A stretch of 64,000 bases of DNA from Aselliscus stoliczkanus (Eukaryota > Chordata > Mammalia > Chiroptera > Hipposideridae): contig CM066741.1 in assembly GCA_033961575.1 (NCBI GenBank), positions 1,121,715 through 1,185,714 of the forward strand, written 5' to 3'. The translations under genes and the position numbers were made by a program. Under the pieces are notes generated by a model, which was not told the DNA's origin, did not search any database, and worked only from the letters and a program-made list of their open reading frames with translations. The first letter of the stretch is position 1. Every line of letters starts with the position of its first letter. This document shows, in pieces, positions 1 to 10,900 of this stretch.

Positions 1-175
1 CGGGGACACGGGCAGCCGGCTTCGTGGGTGGGGAGCACAGAGGTAATCAAAGGAGCAGGTGTAATATCCGAGGATGTAAGAGCGCCTCAAAAACCACGGT
101 TTCAAAGTCACATACTTCAAGTCTCCATTATGTGGTCTCCTGACATGATTTTAATGTCTTTAAAAAGTGTGTATA

Positions 176-280
176 GGGGCCGGCCGAGTGGTGCGGTGGT
201 TAAGTGCTGGCTTGGGAAGCCAGCGGCCCCGGTTCAGGTCCCACATGAGGGCCAGTGACACTGCCCTCAAAAAAAAAAAA
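176..280 (+). mobile_element. Short tRNA-derived SINE (copy 1)
   Basis: The head GGGGCCGGCCGAGTGG is followed by the hairpin GCTGGCTTGGGAAGCCAGC, a box-B-like GGTTCAGGTCC, and the 3' signature GAGGGCCAGTGACACTGCC with a poly(A) tail. The flank AAAAAGTGTGTATA is repeated, slightly changed, after the tail. It lies in RBBP6 intron 3. Confidence 0.9.
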
Positions 281-304
281 GTGTGTGTGTGTGTGTGTGT
301 GTAC
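281..304. repeat. (GT)n microsatellite
   Basis: About 11 GT units directly after the SINE poly(A). It probably grew from the GT-rich target-site duplication. Confidence 0.9.
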
Positions 305-1587
305 ATACACACTTACACATGTAACTGAAGATATGATTTCCCTACACGTGGACCAAACTGAAAACATCATTTGCTTCCTATGCAGGCAGTGGGCTGCTTG
401 TCCAGCATGTTATAAACTCTCTCGTGCACAAGTGGTCAGAATGCTTATTTACAGAGAGAATATAACAAGATGTCTGGATCAAAGAAGAAAAACACAAAGG
501 CGTGAGTCTTCAGGTATTTTCCAAGCATCCCAGAGAGCTAAGAGTATTAAAAGCAGCATGACTTAAGAGTCCCAACTAGAAATGGAACCAGCTTCAATGT
601 GAAGTTCTTGGTAGTGCCCGCCACAGGAGAGATTCAATAAATGCAAATGAAAATCATGTTGGCTAGACTTAGAATGCCTCTTATAAATATCTTAAGGTTT
701 CAAAAGTTACTTTGATGGATATTATTACTGGGATGCTTATTTAAACAAAAGGCTCTTAGGTGCACAGGAGGGAGGAGAATTCATAATGCATTAATCCCAC
801 AATCCTGACACATAACCACAGAATCCACCAACAGCTGCTCACTCCTGCCCAGCTTTGACATTCTTTCCTTAAAGAACTGATCTGCAGGGATAAGTAAAAA
901 ATTTTTTGAAAGAATACATTACATCCTATTTTTATCTAGAATTCTGACCCATTCAATCGCTTCTGAATAAGGGCTACAGTTTATATCAACCAGGAATTTT
1001 TTGAAGTATAATAAGAACTGAGTTAATTGCGGTCAACCCTAATCTACGCTGTTTCTGACCAATGAAACAAATTGACAGCCCTCCCATTACTACCTAGAAT
1101 ATGGCACTGATCATTCCCTGAGAAAGTAATCAGTTATATTAACTTTCTTAAGGCTGGAACCGGAAAACTAACATTTCTGTCCTTCCCACTAATCCTTAAT
1201 AAAATATCGCTGGTTTCTCTATATTCTCAATGCCAGGCTTTCTTTCTTGTCTTCGTTTTTTTATGTTTTTGCCAACTTGTTATCAGTTATCGAATATTTA
1301 TTGAGTTGAAAGTGGTTTCAGACATTCAATGAGAAATAAATTACCTTTTTTCCCCACCAAATATTCACCATAGCACCTAAATACCTTAAAATCCACAAGG
1401 AAGTCAAATTTACCACAAATTTACAAGGGCATAACAATTGTTTTCTACATATAGCAAGGTACTAAGAAATAAGTCTAAAATGCTGACGAGGAATGGTGTA
1501 AAAATGACTAGAAACTTATATGTACTAAACATCAATAAATACACTCACTCTCAGGTTACTGTTGATAAAAAGAAAATCCACTACATA

Positions 1588-1618
<31 letters not shown>

Positions 1619-3449
1619 CCACGACAACTGACCAATGCCCACTAGTTGTGGTCCTGCGTCTGGAAGCAAGAATCTGGACTCTTCCGTGCCAGATATTCTT
1701 GCGTGAAATTAAAAAAGGGTCCTACACAGTTCATTTCTGAGGTTCAGTCAGGAGGGAGGGCACTCAGCTCGCGTCCCATGTGGAAGGACGATTCAGTACA
1801 AAGCTGAGAGTGCGGCCAGAACAGCCATCCTGCTTTGGCCGGGTTGCCAAACATGTACACATTCACTTTCACGAATCAGAACTGACCATCTGGTTTCGCG
1901 GCTCTATCCTACTTGGCTTTTGTGAATGCATACAAATTCACGGGACTCTGAGGTCTCTCAAGAGGGGCACAAATTACGCTTGATGAATCCCTTCTCTCTC
2001 ATCCCGAGTGTCAGCAAGTAGGCCACGCAAATAAACAACGGGGATAATAAGTTATCTAGTGTCTCCATTTCAGATAATTCTATCTAAAAATTAAAGCCAC
2101 GTTTAAAGCACTAAAAGAAAAAAACAAAAAACCGAAAAGAAAGAAAAAAAAAGAGAAACCTAAATAAGCATAAAATAAACTGCTTCTTGTTAAGTGTAAT
2201 ACAGACATGCCAGGGAACACACAAGGCTAAAAGAACGTTAACTTTATTTATGAACATGTGATTTGTGTTTATACACATGCTAATAAACAAAAAGGAAATA
2301 ACTGTTTTCAAGAAATAAAACTTCATCTGAATTAGTTTAAATACTATATAAAATGTACTTTATACAAAACGTGTCACATTAACTACTACAGTCACCAGGG
2401 CAGTCAATCTCTTTTGTGCTAGCATTTGGATACATAAAAATCAGTTTTAAACCAATCACCAGCAAAACAGAAATTTGGACAGTTTTTACAGCATTATGCC
2501 TTAAAAAAAAAGGATGAAAAAAAAAAAAAACCCCCCCAAGTACCCCAAAAAAGGGAAAAGAAAACAAACCACACCAAGCCCAAACACTAGGAGTTCTGGA
2601 AGCCTATATTTAGTTCCCCGGGAACTAAAGGCCATATACTTTAGAGAACAAGCCCGAAGGTCAGATATTCTATGTTATCATGTTTAAGATCCAATGATTC
2701 AAGGTTAGTGAAATGCCTGATACACAATTAAAGATCAGTAATCTTTAAAAAGGATAAAGTGAAACAGCAAGCAATACCCCTGAACTCTAAACCAAGATTT
2801 CAGACATCTTGTATTGTGTACAAATCAAGCCTGAGCAGTCAAATGTGCAGAAAACATCGAGTTGACAGAACCGATGGCTGCAGGCCTGTGCTCAGAATCA
2901 CACGTCTCACGCCACACCTGAGGCAGCTCCACTACCGTTACTGGCGAGCAAGGTCAAAGTGGTGTCCCACTTAAGGGCACCCTGGTGAAGGGGAGTGGTC
3001 TTTGATCAACTACAGCTTTCAATGAGCTTACAATAAATGCAGCATTCTAACCCCTTAGGAGAAAGGGAAGTATTTTAATTTGGGCAAGTAAGCAGGCTAG
3101 AAGTGGAAGACCTTGCATTAAAATTTGTAAACAATGTACTCAATTATAGAAAATTGTGGAGAAGACATTGATATACTAAAATCGGGGGGCCGATTTCACT
3201 TTATAGTATGGGTATAAACAGAAATAGAGCTTAAAATTGCCAAATAAAGCAAAACGAAATAATACAGCTGCATCCATGGTTTCTGGAAAGCTCTCTGCTA
3301 CAAGGGGTCTGGACTTGGAGAAAGCATCAAACTTTAATATGGCTTCATACGTTGCTGCTGCACTGTTCAAAGCCATTAATTAGGCAGAAAAAAAAATCTA
3401 ACAAAAACTAAGTGATACAACGTGAAAATGGCAAAATATACACTCCAAA
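303..3449 (-). other. RBBP6 intron 3 / possible extended 3' UTR, no exon found
   Basis: I looked on the minus strand for the next long-isoform exon (expected to begin IDDSSASISL) and did not find it, so intron 3 runs off the left edge. The stretch is AT-rich and mostly free of recognised repeats apart from an A-run at 1588-1610 and A/T-rich runs near 2115-2155 and 2518-2531. The AATAAA at 2243-2248 (minus) is a possible distal end of the short mRNA. Confidence 0.5.
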
Positions 3450-3804
3450 CATTTTTTTATTGCAAGAAACAAAAAGCACACAACAGCCTGTATGTACATA
3501 CATACAAAGTGCTAACTACAGACAGACAGATGTAGACCATGTTGTCGTGTTCATTACTGCAAACCTCCATGGTCTAAGGATCGTACAGTAACTGTATAGC
3601 AAGTGTCATACAGGAGTGCTGGCATAGTGAATACGAGACAGTGTTGTTCGGGCACAAATTACCCATTTCTACAAAAAAAGTGTGCAAATTATGCCACATA
3701 TATCCAGATTCAACTGAGCTGTCATCAACATACATTTTATTTACAATGTGCACTAGGATCGGTGGGGCATTAAGTTCTAAAGTCATTCACTTCACTCTGC
3801 TACA
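3450..3804 (-). other. RBBP6: RBBP6 isoform-3 3' UTR with candidate poly(A) signals
   Basis: After the isoform-3 stop, the minus strand has AATAAA at 3736-3741 (64 nt past the stop) with a U/GU-rich stretch following. Another AATAAA is at 3456-3461 and a further one at 2243-2248, the last with a GT-rich stretch (TTGTGTGTT) downstream. Any could end the short mRNA; I cannot choose among them by sequence alone. For the long isoform this is intron 3. The stretch is AT-rich, shows no recognised SINE or LINE, and looks like slowly evolving UTR. Confidence 0.6.
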
Positions 3805-3895
3805 TTATAAAGGTAAGATCAATGTGTAGAAAAAGTGTGAGATTGTGTTTTTACATACTGCTTTTGAAGTTCCCATCACTGGTTCAGTTCGACTT
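3805..3895 (-). CDS. RBBP6: RBBP6 coding exon 3 with isoform-3 read-through tail
   Basis: The acceptor TTTTTTAG precedes AAGTCGAACT. The first 37 bases (3859-3895) encode ISRTEPVMGTSKA and are shared with the long isoforms. There the splice donor is GCA|GTATGT at 3853-3858, a weak match to the usual CAG|GTAAGT. If it is not used, the frame continues for 17 residues to a TAA at 3805-3807. Compared with my memory of the human protein, GTSKA replaces GTTKA and the tail has LILPL for LLLPL, both conservative. The match of the tail shows it is maintained as protein. Confidence 0.93.
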
Positions 3896-6800
3896 CTAAA
3901 AAACAAAAACAAAAATAACATTAGCTCTACGAGCAGCTAGTTAGGAATTTTTGTGCTAAAAAATCTTTAATACAGGGACACTTCAGATCTTGCTCCCCAG
4001 CGTATGTCATCAGTTTGGCTCAAATAAACTCTTATAAAAAAGTAAAAAATAAATTAAAACCTTAATACAGATCTCCAATCACACACTGACAAGACAACAA
4101 TTTTCCTTTTGCACAAAGACTTAAAAACAGGCCATTTCCAAAATAATATACTACATTTTGATGCATTTGTGGGAAAAGCCCATACTGGGGAATTCTAGAA
4201 TAGGTGTACATTGCCACTACAATAAATGTTTTCTGAAAAGGCAGTATGAGGATTTTGTTAAGAAACTTTGTGGTTATTTCTTAATAGACTAAACAATTAA
4301 ATTATATTATCCCCCAGTTTTTAAATAGGTACTGATGTAAATTTTTATACATCAGATTTTCTCAAAGCAAGACCACAATATTTATAATTGGATCCCAGAG
4401 AAATCGTTGTGCTCCAAAAAACTAAATTTCAAATCCAGAAAGACAGATTGATAATTAATATTTTTAAATTTGAAGAATATTTTATTGATATTGATGTTGT
4501 TTTTAAAATTTATGCACTATTCGATAGTTATTTTAATGTTTTAAAAAGTCTCAAAACAATGACCAAAGATCAAACAAGAATTCTAACCAGGAAAATAATT
4601 CAACATAGTCTGACAGAGTATTTTAATAAAAAGAACGAGTTAAATGGTTATGGGGAATTGGAAAAAATTGATTTGTAAAAAAAGAACATACAAATAAGCC
4701 CAAGAAATTCCTCTAAAAGTCCACACAGGAAACAGGCCAGGGGTTGGGTTGCTAAATATAGCCTTTAAACGCTGAGTTTGAAGTTTATACTCTTCTGACC
4801 TTAGGGATATGTTAGATAGCACCTACCAGGAGTTCCTAGGTTTGGGCAGGATTTGGAGGTCCTGAGAGAAAAATGAAGTCTTCGTTTTCTAGTGTTTGCT
4901 CAACAAACTCAAAGCCATTTTATGAGGCAAATATATCCCAATGGAAATCACACTAAGAGGCAATGTATTTTCCCACGTACTTCCAATAATTCTCTCCCCA
5001 AGAGTTTCTGAATATCAGAAAATCTACTGAAACTGAATGTTTTAAAAGGCATTTGGTAAATTAAAGTGTAATTTCACACTAGATTGTAGGCATTAGTTTT
5101 CCCTTATAATTTAAAATTACATTAAGTTAAAAAGTACATGGTTCACTTGGTACTTATAGCAAAAAAAAAAAGAGCTCTCAGCTTTGTTAAGTTGTTGCTG
5201 TACAGAAGCTATGACACAAAAGGACCTTAACATTTGGAACCTAACTTTACAGCAAATGAGATACTCTTAGAATGAACACCTGCCCACAGGAGGTAAAGCT
5301 CTAAGGAGCGGCCCTACCGCCATTCTAAGAGTACACTCCATTTCCTAGGGGCAGCAAATTCCAGTTCTTCATTAACCACAAGCAGAATTTGCCAAAATTT
5401 CAAATCAAGTTACCTAACTTCTGGAGGTAAAGCACTCCCCTTTAAATAACACAGGCTGCTAACTCCCCCCCCCCTTTTTCACATATTATAATTGACAGCA
5501 CCGATAAAACTGCAAGAAAGCAGAGAATGTTAAAGATATGAAATGTTGATTCTGCCCCTTTACTGAATTTCTTAAACTCTAGACTAGTTCTAAGATATTG
5601 CTGTTTTCTTACTCCGATAATGGCCATTTACCTTGTGTCAGGCACCGTTTAATTCTTGCAACTCTCTCAAGTTAAGTTTTCATACCCTTATTTTGAGCAA
5701 CGTGAGGCACAGACTTGGGTACCTTACCCAAAGTTACACAACTGGTGTGAAACGGGAAGTGGGGCGGAAACGAAGTCCGATGCCAGCGCCTCGGCTCGTA
5801 AACCCTATAAACTCTGTAGCCTCCCAACAAAAGCCCCTTATTAAGGGAGCGCAAATGTCCGCATCACTGACTACTTTTGACGCACGTCTGAATATTCAGC
5901 TCAGATCTCTTAAGACACTTACATAGGCAAATAAAAACAAAAGCAGGGTACGGAAGTATCTGGTCACTATTTGCACATCATGTTCTTCTCTTTCTGAACG
6001 TGCCCTACACAGAGCCAGGCTTCTTCCTAGTAGCTCTACCGAACTACAGGTTGAGGGAACTTAGCTGGGGGGAGATATCGGGGAAAAACCACCCCATCTT
6101 CATGGTTTTAAGCATTCCTAAGATGAATTCATTAGGGTAAAGCCATGAGTTCAGTTCTAAAGCCCTCTTGTTCTCTCTCTCACTCACACACACACACACA
6201 GGTTGATTTTGAGAAGCTAAACACATGAAGTTTGGTGAATACTTACATAACATATGTCTTGCTTGTAGATTTAACACCTCCAATAGGAATTCTTCTAACA
6301 ATCACAGATGAGTTCTTAGGAATTAGAGCATTATCATCTGTATATTCTGCAAATAAAACAATAGAGTTGGATTTCTGTTTGGGATTTGGGTAAGTCATCA
6401 TCCTCAAGAACCAGAGAACTTCAGCCAAACATAAATTTAATGGGAAATGAACTGTAAGATGTAAGCGCAGTAAGAACTACCTGTGCCCTGGCCTAGCCCC
6501 CACTGCCAGGACAGCCACCCTCCCCTTCGAGGACACCCAGGAGCGCCAGCCCGTTCTTGGTTCTGGCACCTCCACTTCGGTGGAACGCCAAATCTCAGCA
6601 AGACCGAGTCACTCTCTAGTTTATTTAGCCAGTTAATGCTGAACATTTGAACTACAAAAAACAGCTATTTATAACGAAGACATTCTGGCTCTCCTAGCCC
6701 CTAAACATGAGCATTACTGGGAAAGACAAACTCAAAAATTAAATTATGATGTTTTGAAAGCAGAAAAAAGGGATTTTGTAATAAAGAATTAAAAGCGGGA

Positions 6801-9800
6801 TGCAACTTTGGATGGAATGTTGATTCAAGGAAGGCCCCTCTGAGGACCTGACATTTGAGGCTGAAAAGACTGAAAACCTAGGCAGATGTGCAAATAGGCT
6901 GGACAGAGTGTGTCAGAGTGAAAAGCATGTGGGAAAAATGACAGAAAGGTCAGGACAGCTGAAGGAAACAAAAAGAATGACCTGAAACACAGGTAGAAAG
7001 GTAGGGAGCGCACAGAGCATACATTTATATTTTGTTTCTAAGTACAACAGCAAGTAAATGAAGGATTTTAAACAAAAATGATGACAATATGGTTTATGCT
7101 AAAAAAAAAACAAAAAAAAAAAAAACGAAAAAAACGATAACTATAACTTTGTTATCTCAGTGGAGAATGGCGTGGTCCGGGCAGGAGACAGTGAGGGTCT
7201 GTGCTGAGATGGAACAAAGGGACAGATTTGCAATGTTCTGAGGTGGAACTGATAAGGCGCATGGATGAACTGAATTTGGGGGTGAGGGATGAAGGAGAGA
7301 CAGGAATCAGGCTTGTATTTCTGGGTTCCTGGCTTAAACAGCTGCATGAACAGGGATGTCACTCTGAGAAGACAGCAGAGAGGATGGCTAGACCCTGTTT
7401 TTCTATTACTGTAAGAATGAAATTAAAACAGAAACTGGTCCAAGGAATTTAACGACGCTAAAGAGTTGCTAAGGAGGGAGCTTGTCAAATGACCAACGAG
7501 AATTACCCACGCAGGGAGAGATGTAAACACGGACGCATCTCCCTTATTAATCACTGCCGGGTATTAGGAATTGGCTGGCTTCCCTGGGCTCGGTACCAGG
7601 TGGCTAACTCCCTCAGTCCTGCCAATGATTTCCAGTGTGTCACATTTCTAAGTATTTTCAGTTTACATAGTATTTCCTGTTAGAACTAAATAGTTCAGAA
7701 AAGGGTTCTTTTCAGTGTATTTCCAGGCGTGGGCTTGTCACACAGGTATCCGCTGAGTGACGCGCTTTCCGAGGTTCGGCATACCAGTGTCAGGCTATGG
7801 TCACCTCGCAGGGCTCCGACAGTCCCAGGTTCCAGGCAAGCTGAGAGTAAGAGCTGGAGCAGCGGAGACGAGGAACCTTTAGAAACTGAATTCTAGAAAC
7901 AAAACTTGGTGTCCTACACCTGATGGTTTCTGAATGTGTAACCACTCTCAGAAGTGTGCACTGAGGGAGCCAACACCGAACGTGTTCACAGCAGCTTGTC
8001 AGGACAACTTACTAATTTAACCAGCACAGGGGCGAGTCAAACTAAGTTAGGCGCCCCGGTGCCAGACGCTCTACCTGACCTGTCAACTTTCAATGCCTGA
8101 ATGACACTGATGATTTCCTACACGTAAATCTCTCTCTAGTAAGTAGCCTGTTAGACTCAAAAGACCCCTTTTATGCAAACCAGTGTAATTTTTGATCCCC
8201 AAACATGAAGACCATGGAAAGAATGAAAAACAAGATGAAAAGAGTATTTTAAAAATACTTCCAAATCTCCTCAGCTTCCAAATCTTTCCCACTAAGTTCG
8301 GATTGAAGGTTTTTCTTTTTCTTTCTTTTTGGCGGGGCAGGGGGGACAGAAAAGTAGGAAAACAAGTTTATATAGGAAAGTTACATAGGAAGAACATAGA
8401 TCATTTGAGATTCAGTTTTAAATATAGTCTAGAACTAAAGAAGCAGGATTCTTAACGTCTACAACATGAAAGTCTGATCCAAGCATTTTAATCTAATTGA
8501 GATTTAAGGGTAAACATTAATTCAAACAAACTATAAAGTTCAGCATCTCTCCTAGGCCATCTCCTAGCTGTGAAGCTACAAACATTTATTTTGTGCGCTT
8601 TAATGCACTGGACAGTGCTAACACCCGGTGACATTCTGACTCAGCTGCCCTGCGACACTGGATGCTACACTCGCCACATAACTCATTAAGGGACCACCTT
8701 CTTGCACTACTGCCCCCTAATCTGAGTTGCACACAATGCACAGTTTCTCCCCTGAAGCCCCTTCTCTTAACCAATCTAACATCAAAGCTAGCTTTCTCCA
8801 ACAAGGACAGTTCACACGAATATATCCAAGAAAATATGCCGCTGGGCGAGCTTTCAGGGTTTGTCAGAATAATGCAACATGTAATTTCCTGGCTTAGAAA
8901 AAAGTAACACGTCACAAAACTCCTACTAAATTTGTGGACAAGAATTCCATCAACCTTACTCCAGCCTAACAAAGCTGTATTCAATTATAAGGTGGAAAAG
9001 TTGGACAAAGTCTAGCCCCAAATGATTAAATCGTGTAATACTCCCGTAAAACATGAAACTTGCATAGTATACGATTAAGATCGTATTAATAGTCTCTTAA
9101 CTGCATTTGTTTTCTCTCCTTTTATTCATTAAGTATCATTACCACATCAAAATAGCCTGAAGTTCTTCTAAATCTATCTGTTCTGTGATGTCTGACTCTC
9201 ATCCTTATAGGATACTTTTGACGGCCTTAAAGAAAGGTTTCCCTTAAGGCCTTTTCTTCATTTTTTTTTTGAAACGCTGTTTCTCAGCTGACCCTGACCA
9301 CCAGCGCGCCCCTCCTTATGTGGAGGCCGCACATCGTCACAAGGACTGACGCCTCACAGGAACTGTCCCTTCGGCATGACACTTTCTTAAAAAGGGGAGT
9401 GGGGAATATTCTTTTTCACGTAACGTCACGTGAGTAAATAGGTCTCCCTTAATGACTACTTCTGAGTCATGGCTGCCAGCGGTGCTGTTTCTCAACACAA
9501 TACAAGCACGCTATGCCTGGATGCAAGTGGAGAGCAGCTTTTTCATGACCAGGTTTGCTGTGCCCAACAGGCTACAGGTGCCCCCGCCCCCATTTCAATT
9601 AAAAGAACCCATGTCCGGGCCGGCCGAGGGGCGCGGTGGTTAAGGGCTGGCTTGGGACGCCAGCGGCCCCGGTTCGGGTCCCACATGAGGGCCAGTGACA
9701 CTGCCCTCAAAAAACATATATATATATATAAATATATATATAAATAAAAAGAACCCGTCACCGTAAGCCACCTTCAGCGATCACGAAAATACCAAAACCT

Positions 9801-10465
9801 AAGCAGAAAAGTTCATTTTATTTCTTCTCATGCCATGGATACAACTCAAGACCCACCTCCAGCAAAGCACACATCAGCTTTACCATACTGACAAAAGGAA
9901 AGCAACACAAGCGCAGAGTCAAGACTCCGAAAAGGTCGTTTGTCACGTTTTCGTCTCTAGCGGGAACTATTATAAAAAGGCCTTGAAAAAGGAGAAGCAA
10001 CGTCAAAGACCCCCACGCGTGGCTGGCCGATGCGGGCGGCGGCCTGCGGTCTCTCCCGCCCGGCTCATGCCAAGCCTGGCCCTCACTCCGTCCGAAAGGG
10101 GACTGGGCTTTGCATCAGGCGTCCACGGCTGCGTTTTAAGAGCGGCGCGGTGCAGGCAGGGCCGGCAGGCGCCGCGCCCCCGGCCCCGGGCCCCGGGGCC
10201 GCCTCCCCGGGCCGCGGGGGCCTGGCGGGGAGGCGAGGCCCGCTGCCCGCGACGCGGGCGGCCCCCGGGCCGGCGGGCGGGCGGGCGGGCGGCTCTCACC
10301 TTCCTTGGTCTGCGCGTTGGTGATCTGCAGGTCGCAGTCGGCCGCCTTCAGCTTCTCCCGGCCCATGATCTGCTTCTTCAGGTCGCACAGCGAGATGTGC
10401 AGCCCGTCGAAGGTGACGGTGTCGTAGTTGAGCTTGGACGAGAATTTGTAATGCACGCAGGACAT
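3805..10465 (-). CDS. RBBP6: RBBP6, short DWNN-only isoform (isoform 3), three coding exons
   Basis: Joining 10465-10300, 6346-6247 and 3895-3805 on the minus strand gives a 118-codon frame. It starts MSCVHYKFSSKLNYDTVTFD and continues through the ubiquitin-like DWNN fold (about residues 1-81). It ends in the isoform-specific tail VCKNTISHFFYTLILPL and a TAA. Length, start and tail agree with what I know of human RBBP6 isoform 3. The family is known as follows: long RBBP6 is a nuclear RING-type E3 ligase that binds RB and p53 and activates pre-mRNA cleavage/polyadenylation, while the DWNN-only form binds the core 3'-processing machinery and competes with the long form. Both introns show GT...AG. 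The ATG has A at -3. Exons for the zinc knuckle, RING and basic C-terminal domains are not in the window and must lie left of base 1. No frameshift or stop is seen, so the gene looks intact. Confidence 0.95.
5262..5333. repeat. 13-bp inverted repeat in RBBP6 intron 2
   Basis: TACTCTTAGAATG (5262-5274) is the exact reverse complement of CATTCTAAGAGTA (5321-5333), with a 46-bp spacer. It could be a relic of a small DNA transposon or chance. Confidence 0.5.
5630..5765 (+). repeat. MIR-like relic
   Basis: The order of phrases (TGTGTCAGGCAC, then GTGAGGCACAG, then TTACCCAAAGTTACACAACTGG) follows the mammalian-wide MIR core, strongly diverged. Confidence 0.55.
6247..6346 (-). CDS. RBBP6: RBBP6 coding exon 2
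   Basis: The 100-bp exon has acceptor TTTTATTTGCAG and donor GTTAT|GTAAGT. It encodes EYTDDNALIPKNSSVIVRRI and on to SKTYV, the second half of the DWNN ubiquitin-like domain. It leaves two bases (AT) of the isoleucine codon completed by exon 3. Phase agrees with exon 1 (GAA split after G). Confidence 0.96.
6830..7110 (+). repeat. Ancient interspersed repeat, class not resolved
   Basis: The text AAGGCCCCTCTGAGGACCTG followed by ACATTTGAGGCTGA and ending with an unusual A-rich tract resembles a phrase common in old mammalian repeats. I cannot name the family with certainty. Confidence 0.35.
9617..9745 (+). mobile_element. Short tRNA-derived SINE (copy 2)
   Basis: Full head-to-tail copy ending in an A-run expanded into (TA)n and AAATA units (9712-9745). 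It is flanked by AAAAGAACCC at 9601-9610 and again at about 9747-9756. It sits in RBBP6 intron 1, antisense to the gene. Confidence 0.92.
10300..10465 (-). CDS. RBBP6: RBBP6 coding exon 1
   Basis: The exon encodes residues 1-55 and the first base of codon 56, ending TNAQTKE. The start codon at 10463-10465 is preceded by GCACC, a good initiation context. The donor reads GAAG|GTGAGAG. The exon lies inside the CpG island, as expected for a housekeeping promoter-proximal exon. Directly after the donor, intron 1 begins with a (GGGC)n run on the plus strand (about 10272-10292), so the nascent RNA is C-rich there and the template strand G-rich. Much larger overlapping frames in this stretch are by-products of GC content. 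Confidence 0.96.
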
Positions 10466-10789
10466 GGTGCCCGCGGCGGGGCCCGCGAGCGGACGTGGGC
10501 GGGCCGCCGCTCAGCAGGCGCGGCGCGGGGGGCGCGCGCTCCGGGGGCGCGGGCGGCGCGGGCCTCCGGGCCCCGCACGCGCCGGGGGCGCAGTCCGCGG
10601 CGCCAGTCCACGCGCGCCGAGTCCCAGGCCCCGCGGGGTCAGGCGTCCATGGCGCGGCCTCCGGGCGGGGGGCGCCCCGCGCGCGGCTTCCGGGCGGCGC
10701 CCCGCCCCTCCCCCCGCGCCTGCGCCGCGGAGGCCACGCGGGGCCCGCGGCCTAGGCCCGAGGCGCACAGGCCCGCCGCCCCCCCGCCG

Positions 10790-10900
10790 CCGCCCCGCCG
10801 CCGCCGCCGCCGCCGCTCCAAGCACCGCCTCCCGCCCGGGCGCCGCCGCCGCTGGGGGCTTCGCGGGGCCCTGCTGCCGCCGCCGCCGCCGCCGCCGCTC
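10790..10900. repeat. (CCG)n-rich low-complexity tract in the CpG island
   Basis: Runs of CCG/GCC units at about 10790-10816 and 10873-10896, upstream of the RBBP6 ATG and probably in or near the 5' UTR. On the RBBP6 sense strand they read CGG. Such tracts are often length-polymorphic. Confidence 0.8.

Larger units (their letters stand above)
3896..6246 (-). other. RBBP6 intron 2
   Basis: AT-rich intronic sequence between exons 3 and 2. It holds a MIR-like relic around 5630-5760 (GGCACAGACTTGG...CAAAGTTACACAACTGG phrase), a 13-bp perfect inverted repeat (5262-5274 and 5321-5333) and an (AC)n run at 6184-6200. No coding signal was recognised. Confidence 0.7.
6347..10299 (-). other. RBBP6 intron 1
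   Basis: The 3.95-kb intron separates the CpG-island exon from exon 2. It contains one young tRNA-SINE (9617-9745), an ancient repeat-like stretch (about 6830-7110), A-rich runs near 7100-7135, and otherwise unclassified sequence. No additional exon was recognised. The 3' splice region upstream of exon 2 has an ordinary pyrimidine tract. Confidence 0.7.

Noticed and set aside
3176..3376. 66-codon minus-strand frame beginning MALNSAAATYEA
   Set aside because: It lies in RBBP6 intron 3 / UTR, matches no expected RBBP6 exon and has no splice sites.
9617..9745. tRNA gene call at the SINE heads
   Set aside because: Box A and B-like text is present but the copies carry SINE 3' ends, A-tails and target-site duplications, and lack an intact acceptor stem.
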